DNA from: Pseudomonas fluorescens
GTDB taxonomy: Bacteria; Pseudomonadota; Gammaproteobacteria; Pseudomonadales; Pseudomonadaceae
Direction: 5' to 3'
Length of the DNA: 64,000 nucleotides
Assembly: GCF_000802965.1 (NCBI RefSeq)
Contig: NZ_JSAK01000017.1
Location: 154,382-218,381 of the forward strand
A program made the position numbers and the translations under genes. Below are positions 8,707 to 16,124 of the stretch, one piece after another; within the stretch, counting starts at the first letter, position 1; each line of letters begins with the position of its first letter. Below the pieces are notes generated by a model. The model was not told the DNA's origin and did no database searches. It was given only the letters and a program-made list of their open reading frames with translations.

Positions 8707-9384
8707 ATGCCCCAAATCCACTGGAACATCCCTTTGCCGCTGCGCTTCGGCCACGCCGAGACTCCGCAGATGAGCCTGGCACAGGCATTGCCTGACGAAC
8801 CGGCGCGCCCGGTCTTCGAAGCTTTTATCCAGCACCGTTTCCGCAAGGCTCACGGCGCCGACATCCGTCACTTCATGCCGGAACTGTTCGGCATGAGAAA
8901 CGCGGCCGAAGAACTTTGTGCGGTGGTCGGCGTGCGCCTGGCGGATGGCGAACGGTTGTTCCTCGAACGTTATCTGGACGAACCGATCGATCCGCTGATC
9001 AGCGCTGCTGCCGAGCACCCCGTGGACCGGGCAGCCATCGTCGAAGTGGGCAATCTGGCGGCCAGCGATACCGGCAGTGCACGCCTGAGCATCATTGCCA
9101 TGACCTACCTGCTGGCCATGGGTGGCCTGGAGTGGGTGGCGTTCACCGGTAACGTCGGCCTGGTCAACAGCTTCCATCGGCTTGGCCTGAAGCCGATAAC
9201 CCTGTGCGCCGCTGACCCCGCCCGACTGGGTGGCGACCGCGATAGCTGGGGCAGCTATTACGAAAGCAAACCCTGGGTACACGTTGGCAACATCCGCGCC
9301 GGGTTCATTCACTTACGCAATATCGGGATGTTCAGTCGACTGGGGTTACCGTCGTCTTTTGAGGAGGCCAGCCATGTCGCCTGA
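8707..9384 (+). CDS. Thermostable-hemolysin-family protein (probable acyltransferase fold)
   Basis: 225 residues. It matches the family named after the Vibrio thermostable delta hemolysin, with the conserved block VEVGNLAASDTGSARLSIIA, then LAMGGLEWVAFTGNVGLVN and SFHRLGL. There is no signal peptide or membrane segment, so secretion as a toxin is not supported. The central block resembles a GNAT/autoinducer-synthase strand-helix pattern, and I recall the family being placed with acetyltransferases; that is inference. It is the first gene of a seven-gene overlapping operon, and its last 11 bases overlap the AMP-ligase start. Its likely task is acyl or acetyl transfer in that pathway. Confidence 0.8.
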   Translation: MPQIHWNIPLPLRFGHAETPQMSLAQALPDEPARPVFEAFIQHRFRKAHGADIRHFMPELFGMRNAAEELCAVVGVRLADGERLFLERYLDEPIDPLISAAAEHPVDRAAIVEVGNLAASDTGSARLSIIAMTYLLAMGGLEWVAFTGNVGLVNSFHRLGLKPITLCAADPARLGGDRDSWGSYYESKPWVHVGNIRAGFIHLRNIGMFSRLGLPSSFEEASHVA

Positions 9385-10855
9385 AACCGAGCACTTGCGA
9401 CAGGTCCTGCGTATTTATGCAGAATGTCAGCCCCACACTATTGCCTTGTGGGGCGATCATCTGAAGCTGGATTACGCCACGTTGTACGCCGAAGTGATCG
9501 ATCGCCAGCAGCGCCTGCGCGAAGAAAACGTCCAGGTAGTCGCATTGGCGCTGGACAACGGCGTCGACGCGATGCTCTGGGACCTGGCCATACTGTTCGA
9601 AGGGCTGACCTGCCTGACGCTGCCGCCGTTTTTCAGCCCGTCTCAACGCAGCCACTGCCTTGAACAAAGTCAGGCCGAACTGGTGATTGCCGAGCCGGAA
9701 ATGGAAGCCGAATTTCAGATGCACGGCTACCAGAAGCAAGGTGCATTCTGGCGACGCACGTTCAGCGGTCCAAAGCGCATACCGGAAGGCACCGCGAAAC
9801 TGACTTTCACCTCTGGCACCACCGGCACGCCGAAAGGCGTATGCCTAAGCGCCGAGAGCATTCTGCGGGTCGCCCGCGAGCTGGATCAGGCCAGCAAACC
9901 CGCCCATCCGCAACATCATCTCGCCCTGCTGCCGTTGGCGATCCTGCTGGAAAATCTAGGGTGTTATGCCGCGTTGTACGCTGGCGCGACGCTGAGCCTG
10001 CCCAGCCAAAAGGTCTTGGGCATTCAGGGCGCCAGCGGCGTTGATGTGCCACGTCTGCTCGGATGCCTGGCCACGCGCGCGCCCCAAAGCCTGATCCTGG
10101 TGCCGCAGTTGTTGCTGATGCTGGTCAACGCTGCCGAACAAAAAGCCTTTAACCCTCACTCACTACGTTTTGCCGCCGTGGGCGGTGCGCGGGTGTCCGC
10201 AGAGCTGCTGCAGCGCGCGCAGAGGATCGATCTCGCGGTTTACGAGGGCTATGGATTGTCCGAATGCGCGTCCGTGGTCTGCCTCAATCGTCCTGGCGAG
10301 CACCGCCCGGGCAGCGTTGGCCGGCCCCTGCCCCACGTGGAGATTCGGCTGGCGGACGACGGCGAAGTACTGATCAAGGGTTCGACCTTGTTGGGCTATC
10401 TGGGCGATACGCCGAACGCTGATGAGTGGTGGCCCAGTGGCGATCTCGGTGAATTCGATACGGAGGGTTTTCTCTACCTCAAGGGGCGCAAGAAACACCA
10501 ATTCGTGACCAGTTTCGGTCGCAACGTCAACCCGGAATGGGTCGAGGCCGAGTTGACTCAACGTCGGCATATCGCCCAGGCCTTCGTCTACGGCGAGGCC
10601 ATGCCACACAACCACGCGCTGCTCTGGCCCCATCGACCCGACTGCACCGATGAACAATTGGCCGCTGCCGTGGCCGAGGCCAACGCCGATTTGCCCGACT
10701 ACGCCCAGGTCCATTACTGGAGTCGCCTGAATCAGCCCTTTTCCCCCGCCAATGGCTTGCTCACTGCCAACGGCCGGCCCCGGCGTGACGCCATCGTCGA
10801 GCGTTACCGGGCACAGCTGACTGAATCTGTATTTTCCGAGGAACGCGCATCATGA
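9374..10855 (+). CDS. AMP-dependent acyl/aryl ligase
   Basis: 493 residues of the ANL adenylating superfamily, which activate carboxylic acids as acyl-AMP and often pass them to CoA. The P-loop TSGTTGTPKG is at 146-155, YEGYGLSECA is the A5 motif, and LKGRKKHQFVTSFGRNVNP is the hinge region. The C-terminal end reads LTANGRPRRDAI, where the usual A10 lysine appears as arginine. ATG 9374 follows GAGGAGG and lies inside the end of the previous gene; its own stop overlaps the next start (ATGA). The substrate is unknown; a fatty or branched acid is likely from the long-chain-synthetase-like C-terminus. Confidence 0.9.
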   Translation: MSPETEHLRQVLRIYAECQPHTIALWGDHLKLDYATLYAEVIDRQQRLREENVQVVALALDNGVDAMLWDLAILFEGLTCLTLPPFFSPSQRSHCLEQSQAELVIAEPEMEAEFQMHGYQKQGAFWRRTFSGPKRIPEGTAKLTFTSGTTGTPKGVCLSAESILRVARELDQASKPAHPQHHLALLPLAILLENLGCYAALYAGATLSLPSQKVLGIQGASGVDVPRLLGCLATRAPQSLILVPQLLLMLVNAAEQKAFNPHSLRFAAVGGARVSAELLQRAQRIDLAVYEGYGLSECASVVCLNRPGEHRPGSVGRPLPHVEIRLADDGEVLIKGSTLLGYLGDTPNADEWWPSGDLGEFDTEGFLYLKGRKKHQFVTSFGRNVNPEWVEAELTQRRHIAQAFVYGEAMPHNHALLWPHRPDCTDEQLAAAVAEANADLPDYAQVHYWSRLNQPFSPANGLLTANGRPRRDAIVERYRAQLTESVFSEERAS

Positions 10856-11526
10856 GTTTTTTCGACACGCTGCAAGAGGCGACCCATCAAGAACGCCATG
10901 AGCTGTTCAATCTGCCGATCATTCTCGACGCCCTCGAAGGCCGCGTCAGCCTGCAAAGCTACCGGGCTTTTCTGACTCAGGCCTATTACCACGTGCGCCA
11001 CACCGTGCCGCTGATGATGGCCTGCGGCGCACGCTTGCCCTCGCGCCTGGAATGGCTGCGCGAGGCGGTGTGCGAGTACATCGACGATGAATACGGTCAT
11101 GAAAAATGGGTACTGGATGACATCGAGGCCTGCGGCGGTGACAAGGCTGCGGTACGCAGTGGTCGGCCGGCCTTGCCGATTGAATTGATGGTCAGCTTCC
11201 TCTACGACCTGATTGCCCGGGACAACCCTGTGGGGCTGTTCGGCATGGTCAACGTGCTGGAAGGCACGAGTATCGCCCTGGCCACCCATGCCGCCGGCAG
11301 CATTCGCGAGCGCCTGGAGCTGCCGGAAAGCGCGTTCAGCTACCTCAGCTCCCACGGTTCACTGGATATCGAACACATGCAGACTTACCGTCGGTTGATG
11401 AACACACTGGACGATCCGGACGATCAAGCCGCCGTCATTCATGCCTCCAAAGTCGTGTACAAGCTGTACGCCGACATGTTCCGTGGCTTGCCGCGTGACG
11501 GGGAGGACCTGCATGCGCCTGTCTGA
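10852..11526 (+). CDS. Heme-oxygenase-like di-iron oxidase (TenA-like fold)
   Basis: 224 residues, all helical, of the TenA/heme-oxygenase-like superfamily. Candidate metal ligands fit the HDO class of non-heme di-iron enzymes (UndA, CADD, SznF relatives): H83 in DEYGHEKW with E75 or E80, E137 in VLEGTS, and the signature H168-x3-D172-x2-H175 in HGSLDIEH. Members perform oxidative C-C or N-oxygenation chemistry on acids and amines. It overlaps the ligase by 4 bases and the SDR by 14, so the three are probably translated together. The substrate is not evident. Confidence 0.85.
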   Translation: MSFFDTLQEATHQERHELFNLPIILDALEGRVSLQSYRAFLTQAYYHVRHTVPLMMACGARLPSRLEWLREAVCEYIDDEYGHEKWVLDDIEACGGDKAAVRSGRPALPIELMVSFLYDLIARDNPVGLFGMVNVLEGTSIALATHAAGSIRERLELPESAFSYLSSHGSLDIEHMQTYRRLMNTLDDPDDQAAVIHASKVVYKLYADMFRGLPRDGEDLHAPV

Positions 11527-12322
11527 AGCTCGCGTTGTATTGACCGGTGCCAGCGGCGGCATCGGCCTGGCCATCGCGACAGCACTGTGCGCCGCCGGGG
11601 CGCGAGTGCTGGCCGTGGCACGGCATCGGGAACCATTGGCAGCGCTGATCGAACGTTATCCGCGAAACCTGTGCTGGATCGGCGCTGATCTGACGGTTGC
11701 CACCGACCGCCGTGAAGTGCTGGCGGAAGCGCAAAGCATCGGCGGCATCAACCTGCTGGTCAATGCCGCCGGGGTCAACCATTTCGCCATGCTCGATCAA
11801 CTGGATGACAGCGAGATCAACGCAATGTTGGCGGTGAACATCAGCGCGCCGATCTGCCTGACCAAACTCCTGCTGCCGCTGCTCAAACGGGCCGACAGCG
11901 CCATGGTGGTGAACGTCGGCTCTACCTACGGCTCCATTGGCTACCCCGGTTACGCCAGCTATTGCGCCACCAAGTTTGCCTTGCGCGGGTTCTCCGAAGC
12001 GCTGCGCCGGGAACTGGCGGACACCCGCGTGAGCGTGCTCTACGTCGCCCCGCGCGCCACGCGCACCAGCATGAATAGCCCGGCGGCACAGGCATTCAAT
12101 GATGCCATCAAGGCCAACGTCGATGACCCGAAAACCGTCGCCACCGCGGTCATCCACGCCATCGCCGGTGACCGTCGCGACTTGTACCTGGGCTGGCCGG
12201 AACGCTTTTTCGTACGCCTGAACAGCTTGCTGCCCAACCTGGTTGATCGTGGCCTGCGCAAGCAATTGCCATTGGTACGTCGTCTGAGCCAGAAACCCGA
12301 CAAGGAGAATCTCGAACCATGA
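11513..12322 (+). CDS. Short-chain dehydrogenase/reductase
   Basis: 269 residues with a classical SDR layout: nucleotide motif TGASGGIG at 11-18, NAAG in LLVNAAGVNHF, a serine/threonine stretch NVGSTYGS and the YCATK catalytic Tyr-x3-Lys. It should oxidise or reduce a carbonyl/alcohol with NAD(P)H. The C-terminal 40 residues are amphipathic and basic (FFVRLNSLLPNLVDRGLRKQ), which may associate with membrane or partner. ATG 11513 lies inside the end of the di-iron gene and follows GGGGAGG; its stop overlaps the next ATG. Confidence 0.92.
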   Translation: MRLSEARVVLTGASGGIGLAIATALCAAGARVLAVARHREPLAALIERYPRNLCWIGADLTVATDRREVLAEAQSIGGINLLVNAAGVNHFAMLDQLDDSEINAMLAVNISAPICLTKLLLPLLKRADSAMVVNVGSTYGSIGYPGYASYCATKFALRGFSEALRRELADTRVSVLYVAPRATRTSMNSPAAQAFNDAIKANVDDPKTVATAVIHAIAGDRRDLYLGWPERFFVRLNSLLPNLVDRGLRKQLPLVRRLSQKPDKENLEP

Positions 12323-12963
12323 AAAAAATCGTCGCTTGCCTGCTGATGGGTGCGCTTAGCCAGAGCGTCTGGGCGCTGGACGCCGCCGATCAACAACGGC
12401 TGAACGGTATCCAGCAAAGTTGGGCGCACATTCAGTACGAGGTGCCGGAGGACCAACGCACCGCCGCTTTCGAAAAACTCGCCGCCCAGGCGTCAAGCTT
12501 TACTCAACAGCGACAGTCTGTGGCGGAAGCGTGGATCTGGTCCGGCATCGTCACCAGCAGTTGGGCCGGTGCCCAAGGTGGGCTCGGCGCCCTGAGCAAG
12601 GTCAAGGACGCGAAGGCTGATCTGGAAAAAGCTTTAACCCTGGATCCCAAGGCTTTGCAAGGCTCGGCCTACACCAGTCTCGGCGCGCTGTATGACCGCG
12701 TGCCGGGCTGGCCCATTGGTTTCGGCGACTCGGACAAGGCCGAACAATTTCTCAAACTCGCCTTGCAAATGAACCCGAACGGCATCGACAGCCTGTACTT
12801 CTGGGGTGATCACCTCTACCGTCAAAAGCGCTACAGCGAAGCCAGGACAGCACTGCAAAAAGCCTTGCAGGCCTCCCCAAGACCAGGGCGCGAAACCGCC
12901 GATGCCGGGCGCCGCAAAGAAATCGAAGCGTTGCAGGTGGACGTGAACAAGAAACTCGACTGA
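12319..12963 (+). CDS. Secreted TPR-like protein
   Basis: 214 residues with an N-terminal signal peptide (MKKIVACLLMGALSQSVWA), followed by an alpha-helical TPR-like body. Repeat units are suggested by KADLEKALTLDPKALQGSAYTSLG and AEQFLKLALQMNPNG, then ARTALQKALQ. It is probably periplasmic and may bind a partner rather than act as an enzyme. It sits between the SDR (4-base overlap) and the response regulator (11 bases), so it belongs to the same transcript. No function is known to me. Confidence 0.8.
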   Translation: MKKIVACLLMGALSQSVWALDAADQQRLNGIQQSWAHIQYEVPEDQRTAAFEKLAAQASSFTQQRQSVAEAWIWSGIVTSSWAGAQGGLGALSKVKDAKADLEKALTLDPKALQGSAYTSLGALYDRVPGWPIGFGDSDKAEQFLKLALQMNPNGIDSLYFWGDHLYRQKRYSEARTALQKALQASPRPGRETADAGRRKEIEALQVDVNKKLD

Positions 12964-12974
12964 CAGGAGTCCGT

Positions 12975-13637
12975 GTGCGCTTATTACTGATCGAGGATGA
13001 CGTGGCCTTGGGCGAAGGCATTCACCAGGCACTTGGCCGCGAAGGTTATACCGTCGACTGGGTGCAAGACGGCAGCAGTGCCCTGCACTCGTTGCTCAGT
13101 GAAGCTTTTGACGTGGCGGTGCTCGATCTGGGCCTGCCGCGCATGGACGGCCTCGAAGTGCTGCGGCGCCTGCGTGACAGTGGCTCCAACCTGCCAGTGC
13201 TGATCCTCACCGCCCGGGATGCCACCGAGGACCGCATTGCCGGGCTGGATGCCGGGGCTGACGACTACCTGATCAAGCCGTTCGACCTCGCGGAACTCAA
13301 GGCGCGTCTGCGTGCCTTGTTGCGGCGCAGCGCCGGCCGCGCCCAAGTGCTGATCGAACATGCCGGCATCAGCCTCAACCCCGGCACCCAGCAAGTCAGC
13401 TATCAGGGCGAACCGGTGGCGCTGACGCCCAAGGAATATCAACTGCTGCACGAACTGCTTTCACCTCCGGGCCGGGTCATGACCCGCGATCACCTGATGC
13501 AGTTGCTGTACGGCTGGAACGAAGAAGCCGAAAGCAACACCCTGGAAGTGCACATCCATCACCTGCGAAAGAAATTCTCCACCGACCTGATTCGCACCAT
13601 CCGTGGTGTCGGCTACCTGGTGGAGGAGCGTCGATGA
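12975..13637 (+). CDS. OmpR-family response regulator
   Basis: 220 residues: receiver domain with phosphoacceptor D51 in AVLDLGLPRMDG and the conserved lysine in LIKPFDL, then an OmpR/PhoB winged helix ending RTIRGVGYLVEE. The layout is the QseB/PmrA/TctD group. The start is GTG 12975, with AGGAG 7 bases upstream; GTG 12973 is out of frame. It overlaps the kinase by 4 bases and is joined to the biosynthetic-looking genes upstream, so it may regulate that operon. Confidence 0.93.
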   Translation: MRLLLIEDDVALGEGIHQALGREGYTVDWVQDGSSALHSLLSEAFDVAVLDLGLPRMDGLEVLRRLRDSGSNLPVLILTARDATEDRIAGLDAGADDYLIKPFDLAELKARLRALLRRSAGRAQVLIEHAGISLNPGTQQVSYQGEPVALTPKEYQLLHELLSPPGRVMTRDHLMQLLYGWNEEAESNTLEVHIHHLRKKFSTDLIRTIRGVGYLVEERR

Positions 13638-15016
13638 CTTCGATCCGGCGTCGCACCCTGACACTGATCATCGGCTTGATGCTCGCTGGTTTAGCCGTGA
13701 TCAGCGTGTTGAACCTGCACGACAGCAACCATGAAATCGCCGAAGTCTATGACGCCCAACTGGCGCAAAACGCGCGGTTATTGCAGGGCGTGATGCGCAT
13801 GCCCATGGCCAGCCAGGAACACGCCGATTTGTACCAGGCATTCAACAAGGCGTTGGGCGAGGCGGTGCCGCGGGTCGATGGCCATCCTTATGAAAGCAAG
13901 ATTGCCTTTCAGGTCTGGAACCGACAGGGCGAAGTGCTGGTGCACACGGCCAGTGCACCCGCCTTCACCGCGCCGCCGACCAAACCCGGTTTCAGCGATG
14001 TGGTGGACCTGAACAACCGCCACTGGCGCGCGTTCCTGCTGGAAGACAAACAGACTGACCTGAGGATCTGGGTCGGTGAGCGCGATGACGTGCGCGCCGA
14101 TCTGGTGGATCGCATCGTGCGTCACACCCTGTGGCCCAACGTACTGGGCAGCCTGATGCTGGCGGCGATGGTCTGGCTGGCCATTGGTTGGGGTCTCAAA
14201 CCCTTGGCCGATATGGCGGCGACGTTGCGGGCCCGGCACAGTGGCTCGCTGCAACCACTGCACCTGACACCACTGCCCAGCGAACTTGAACCGATGCAGG
14301 CAGCGCTCAACCGCATGCTCGCGCAGATCCAGGAAGTGCTCGGACGAGAGCGGCGCTTCATCGCCGATGCCGCCCATGAAATGCGCACGCCCCTTGCGGT
14401 ATTGCGGGTCCACGCGCAGAACCTGCTGGAAGCCGGCACCGAAGATGAACGCCGTGAATCCCTGGCGTTTCTGATCAGCGGGGTCGACCGTACCAGTCGT
14501 CTGGTCAACCAATTGCTGACCATGGCCCGGCTCGAACCCGACACGCAGCCAGCGGCCCTACGCCTCATCGACTTGACCGAAGCCGTACGCGACAGCCTGG
14601 TTCAGCTTAGCCCCTGGTTGCTGAGCAAAAACCTGGAACTGGTCTTCGACGTCAGCGACCGGCCTTGCATCGTGGCGACGGACGCCGCTGCGATCGACAT
14701 CGCCTTGAATAACCTGATCACCAATGCTGCGAATTTTTCCCCTGAGCACGGCGTGATCACGGTGCGATTGAGTCAGGCCGAGGGCTTCTATCACCTGAGC
14801 GTCGAGGATCAGGGACCGGGGATCGAAGAAGCGGATCGCACCCGCCTGTTCGAACGTTTCTACAGCCGCGGCAACGCCCAGGGCGCTGGATTGGGGCTGA
14901 CCATCGTCAACACCATCGCCACCCGTCTGGGCGGACGGATCACTCTGGTTAATCGCCCCGAGGGTGGGTTGCGCGCGACCCTGACGATTCCAAACACCCA
15001 GCCACCCGAAGCCTGA
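13634..15016 (+). CDS. Sensor histidine kinase, QseC/TctE type
   Basis: 460 residues. A first membrane segment near 10-27 and a second near 168-190 (MLAAMVWLAIGWGLKP) bracket a periplasmic sensor of about 130 residues. A HAMP-like linker is followed by the H-box FIADAAHEMRTPL, N-box NNLITNAANF, and G-boxes DQGPGIEEAD and GAGLGLTIV. It pairs with the upstream response regulator by a 4-base overlap. The periplasmic domain would sense the inducing signal; the secreted TPR protein encoded just before it is a possible accessory. Confidence 0.94.
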   Translation: MTSIRRRTLTLIIGLMLAGLAVISVLNLHDSNHEIAEVYDAQLAQNARLLQGVMRMPMASQEHADLYQAFNKALGEAVPRVDGHPYESKIAFQVWNRQGEVLVHTASAPAFTAPPTKPGFSDVVDLNNRHWRAFLLEDKQTDLRIWVGERDDVRADLVDRIVRHTLWPNVLGSLMLAAMVWLAIGWGLKPLADMAATLRARHSGSLQPLHLTPLPSELEPMQAALNRMLAQIQEVLGRERRFIADAAHEMRTPLAVLRVHAQNLLEAGTEDERRESLAFLISGVDRTSRLVNQLLTMARLEPDTQPAALRLIDLTEAVRDSLVQLSPWLLSKNLELVFDVSDRPCIVATDAAAIDIALNNLITNAANFSPEHGVITVRLSQAEGFYHLSVEDQGPGIEEADRTRLFERFYSRGNAQGAGLGLTIVNTIATRLGGRITLVNRPEGGLRATLTIPNTQPPEA

Positions 15017-15024
15017 ACGCCCCT

Positions 15025-15102
15025 GTCGGAGCTGCCGAAGGCTGCGATCTTTTGATCTTGATTTTAAAAGATCAAAAGATCGCAGCCTGCGGCAGCTCCT
15101 AC
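15025..15102. repeat. REP pair overlapping the end of a LysR gene
   Basis: Second-family inverted repeat (CGGAGCTGCCGAAGGCTGCG with its complement ending CGGCAGCTCCTAC). It separates two convergent genes and probably serves as a transcription stop for both. The right arm contains the TAG stop (15099-15101, minus strand) of the LysR gene. Confidence 0.9.
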
Positions 15103-15995
15103 ACGGGATTGGGGCCGAGCAACAGGTCCTGCTCACGCTCACACAACTCCACCACGTAATCCCACATCACTCGCAGGCGCACTGACTTGTGCAGCTCGCG
15201 GCGGGTGCTCATCCAGTAGCTGCGCAAAATACTTTCGTCAGGAAACAACGGCACCAGTCCGGGATCGGCGCTGGCCATGTAGCACGGCAGCACCGCGATC
15301 CCCAGCCCTGCGCGGGCAGCCTGTTGCTGGGCGATGACGCTGGTGCTGTGGAAGACCACCTGCGGGTTGCGGCAGAAGCTGTTGAGGAACATCAGTTCCT
15401 GGCTGAACAGCAAATCGTCGACATAGCCGATCCAGGCATGCCGACCAAGGTCTTCGCGACTGCCCAGCGGTGGCGAGCGGTCGAGGTAGTCCTGACTGGC
15501 GTACAGCGCGAGGCGATAGCCGGTGAGTTTGCGTGTGACCAGCATGTCAGCCGCCGGGCGTTCGAGGTGAATGCTGATTTCCGCTTCGCGATTAAGAATG
15601 CTGACAAAGCGTGGCACTGCCACCAGTTCCACTTCCAGCCCCGGATAACGCTCGAACAAGCCGTTCATTCGGCTGGAAAGGAACATGATGCCCAGCCCTT
15701 CGGTAACCCCGACTCGAATCTTGCCCAGCGGCGCGGTGGATTGGGTGATTTCTTCCTGGGCCAACAACGCGACGTTTTCCATCGCTTCGGCGTGTTTAAG
15801 CAGCGCTTCGCCCGCCGGGGTCAGTTCATAACCCTGGGCATGCTGGACGAACAACGCAGTGCCGAGGCTTTTTTCAATGGCCTCGATGTGCCGCGCCACG
15901 GTGGCGTGGGTGGTGTTCAAACGTCGGGCCGCCGTCAGCAAACGCCCGCTACGCTGCAACTCGAGAAAAAACCTCAGGTCATTCCAGTCGAACAT
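15099..15995 (-). CDS. LysR-family transcriptional regulator
   Basis: 298 residues: N-terminal helix-turn-helix (FDWNDLRFFLELQRSGRLLTAAR, then HATVARHIEAIEKSLG) and a LysR-type effector domain from about GKIRVGVTEGLG. The H-x-T-V-A-R-H recognition helix is typical of the subgroup regulating single dehydrogenase or transport genes. It is divergent from the GMC oxidoreductase (about 130 bases between starts), which it probably controls. The final codons PNPV and the stop are formed by REP sequence, suggesting the original C-terminus was replaced or extended. Confidence 0.92.
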   Translation of the reverse strand: MFDWNDLRFFLELQRSGRLLTAARRLNTTHATVARHIEAIEKSLGTALFVQHAQGYELTPAGEALLKHAEAMENVALLAQEEITQSTAPLGKIRVGVTEGLGIMFLSSRMNGLFERYPGLEVELVAVPRFVSILNREAEISIHLERPAADMLVTRKLTGYRLALYASQDYLDRSPPLGSREDLGRHAWIGYVDDLLFSQELMFLNSFCRNPQVVFHSTSVIAQQQAARAGLGIAVLPCYMASADPGLVPLFPDESILRSYWMSTRRELHKSVRLRVMWDYVVELCEREQDLLLGPNPV

Positions 15996-16085
15996 GACTC
16001 ATCCTTGGGTGCAGGTGTTTAAAAACGCACAGCAGGTGCGCAAAAACTAACATTCTTTTGACGAAAGCTAACAACTAGGATGACC

Positions 16086-16114
16086 GACAACAAGAACAAC
16101 AAGAACAACAAGAC
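16086..16114 (+). promoter_or_regulatory. A-rich CA leader, probable Hfq/Crc site
   Basis: AAGAACAACAAGAACAAC repeats lie directly in front of GAGG (16115-16118) and the preferred start at 16125. In Pseudomonas, AAnAAnAA runs near the ribosome site are bound by Hfq with Crc to block translation when preferred carbon is present. Confidence 0.65.
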
Positions 16115-16124
16115 GAGGTCAGGG

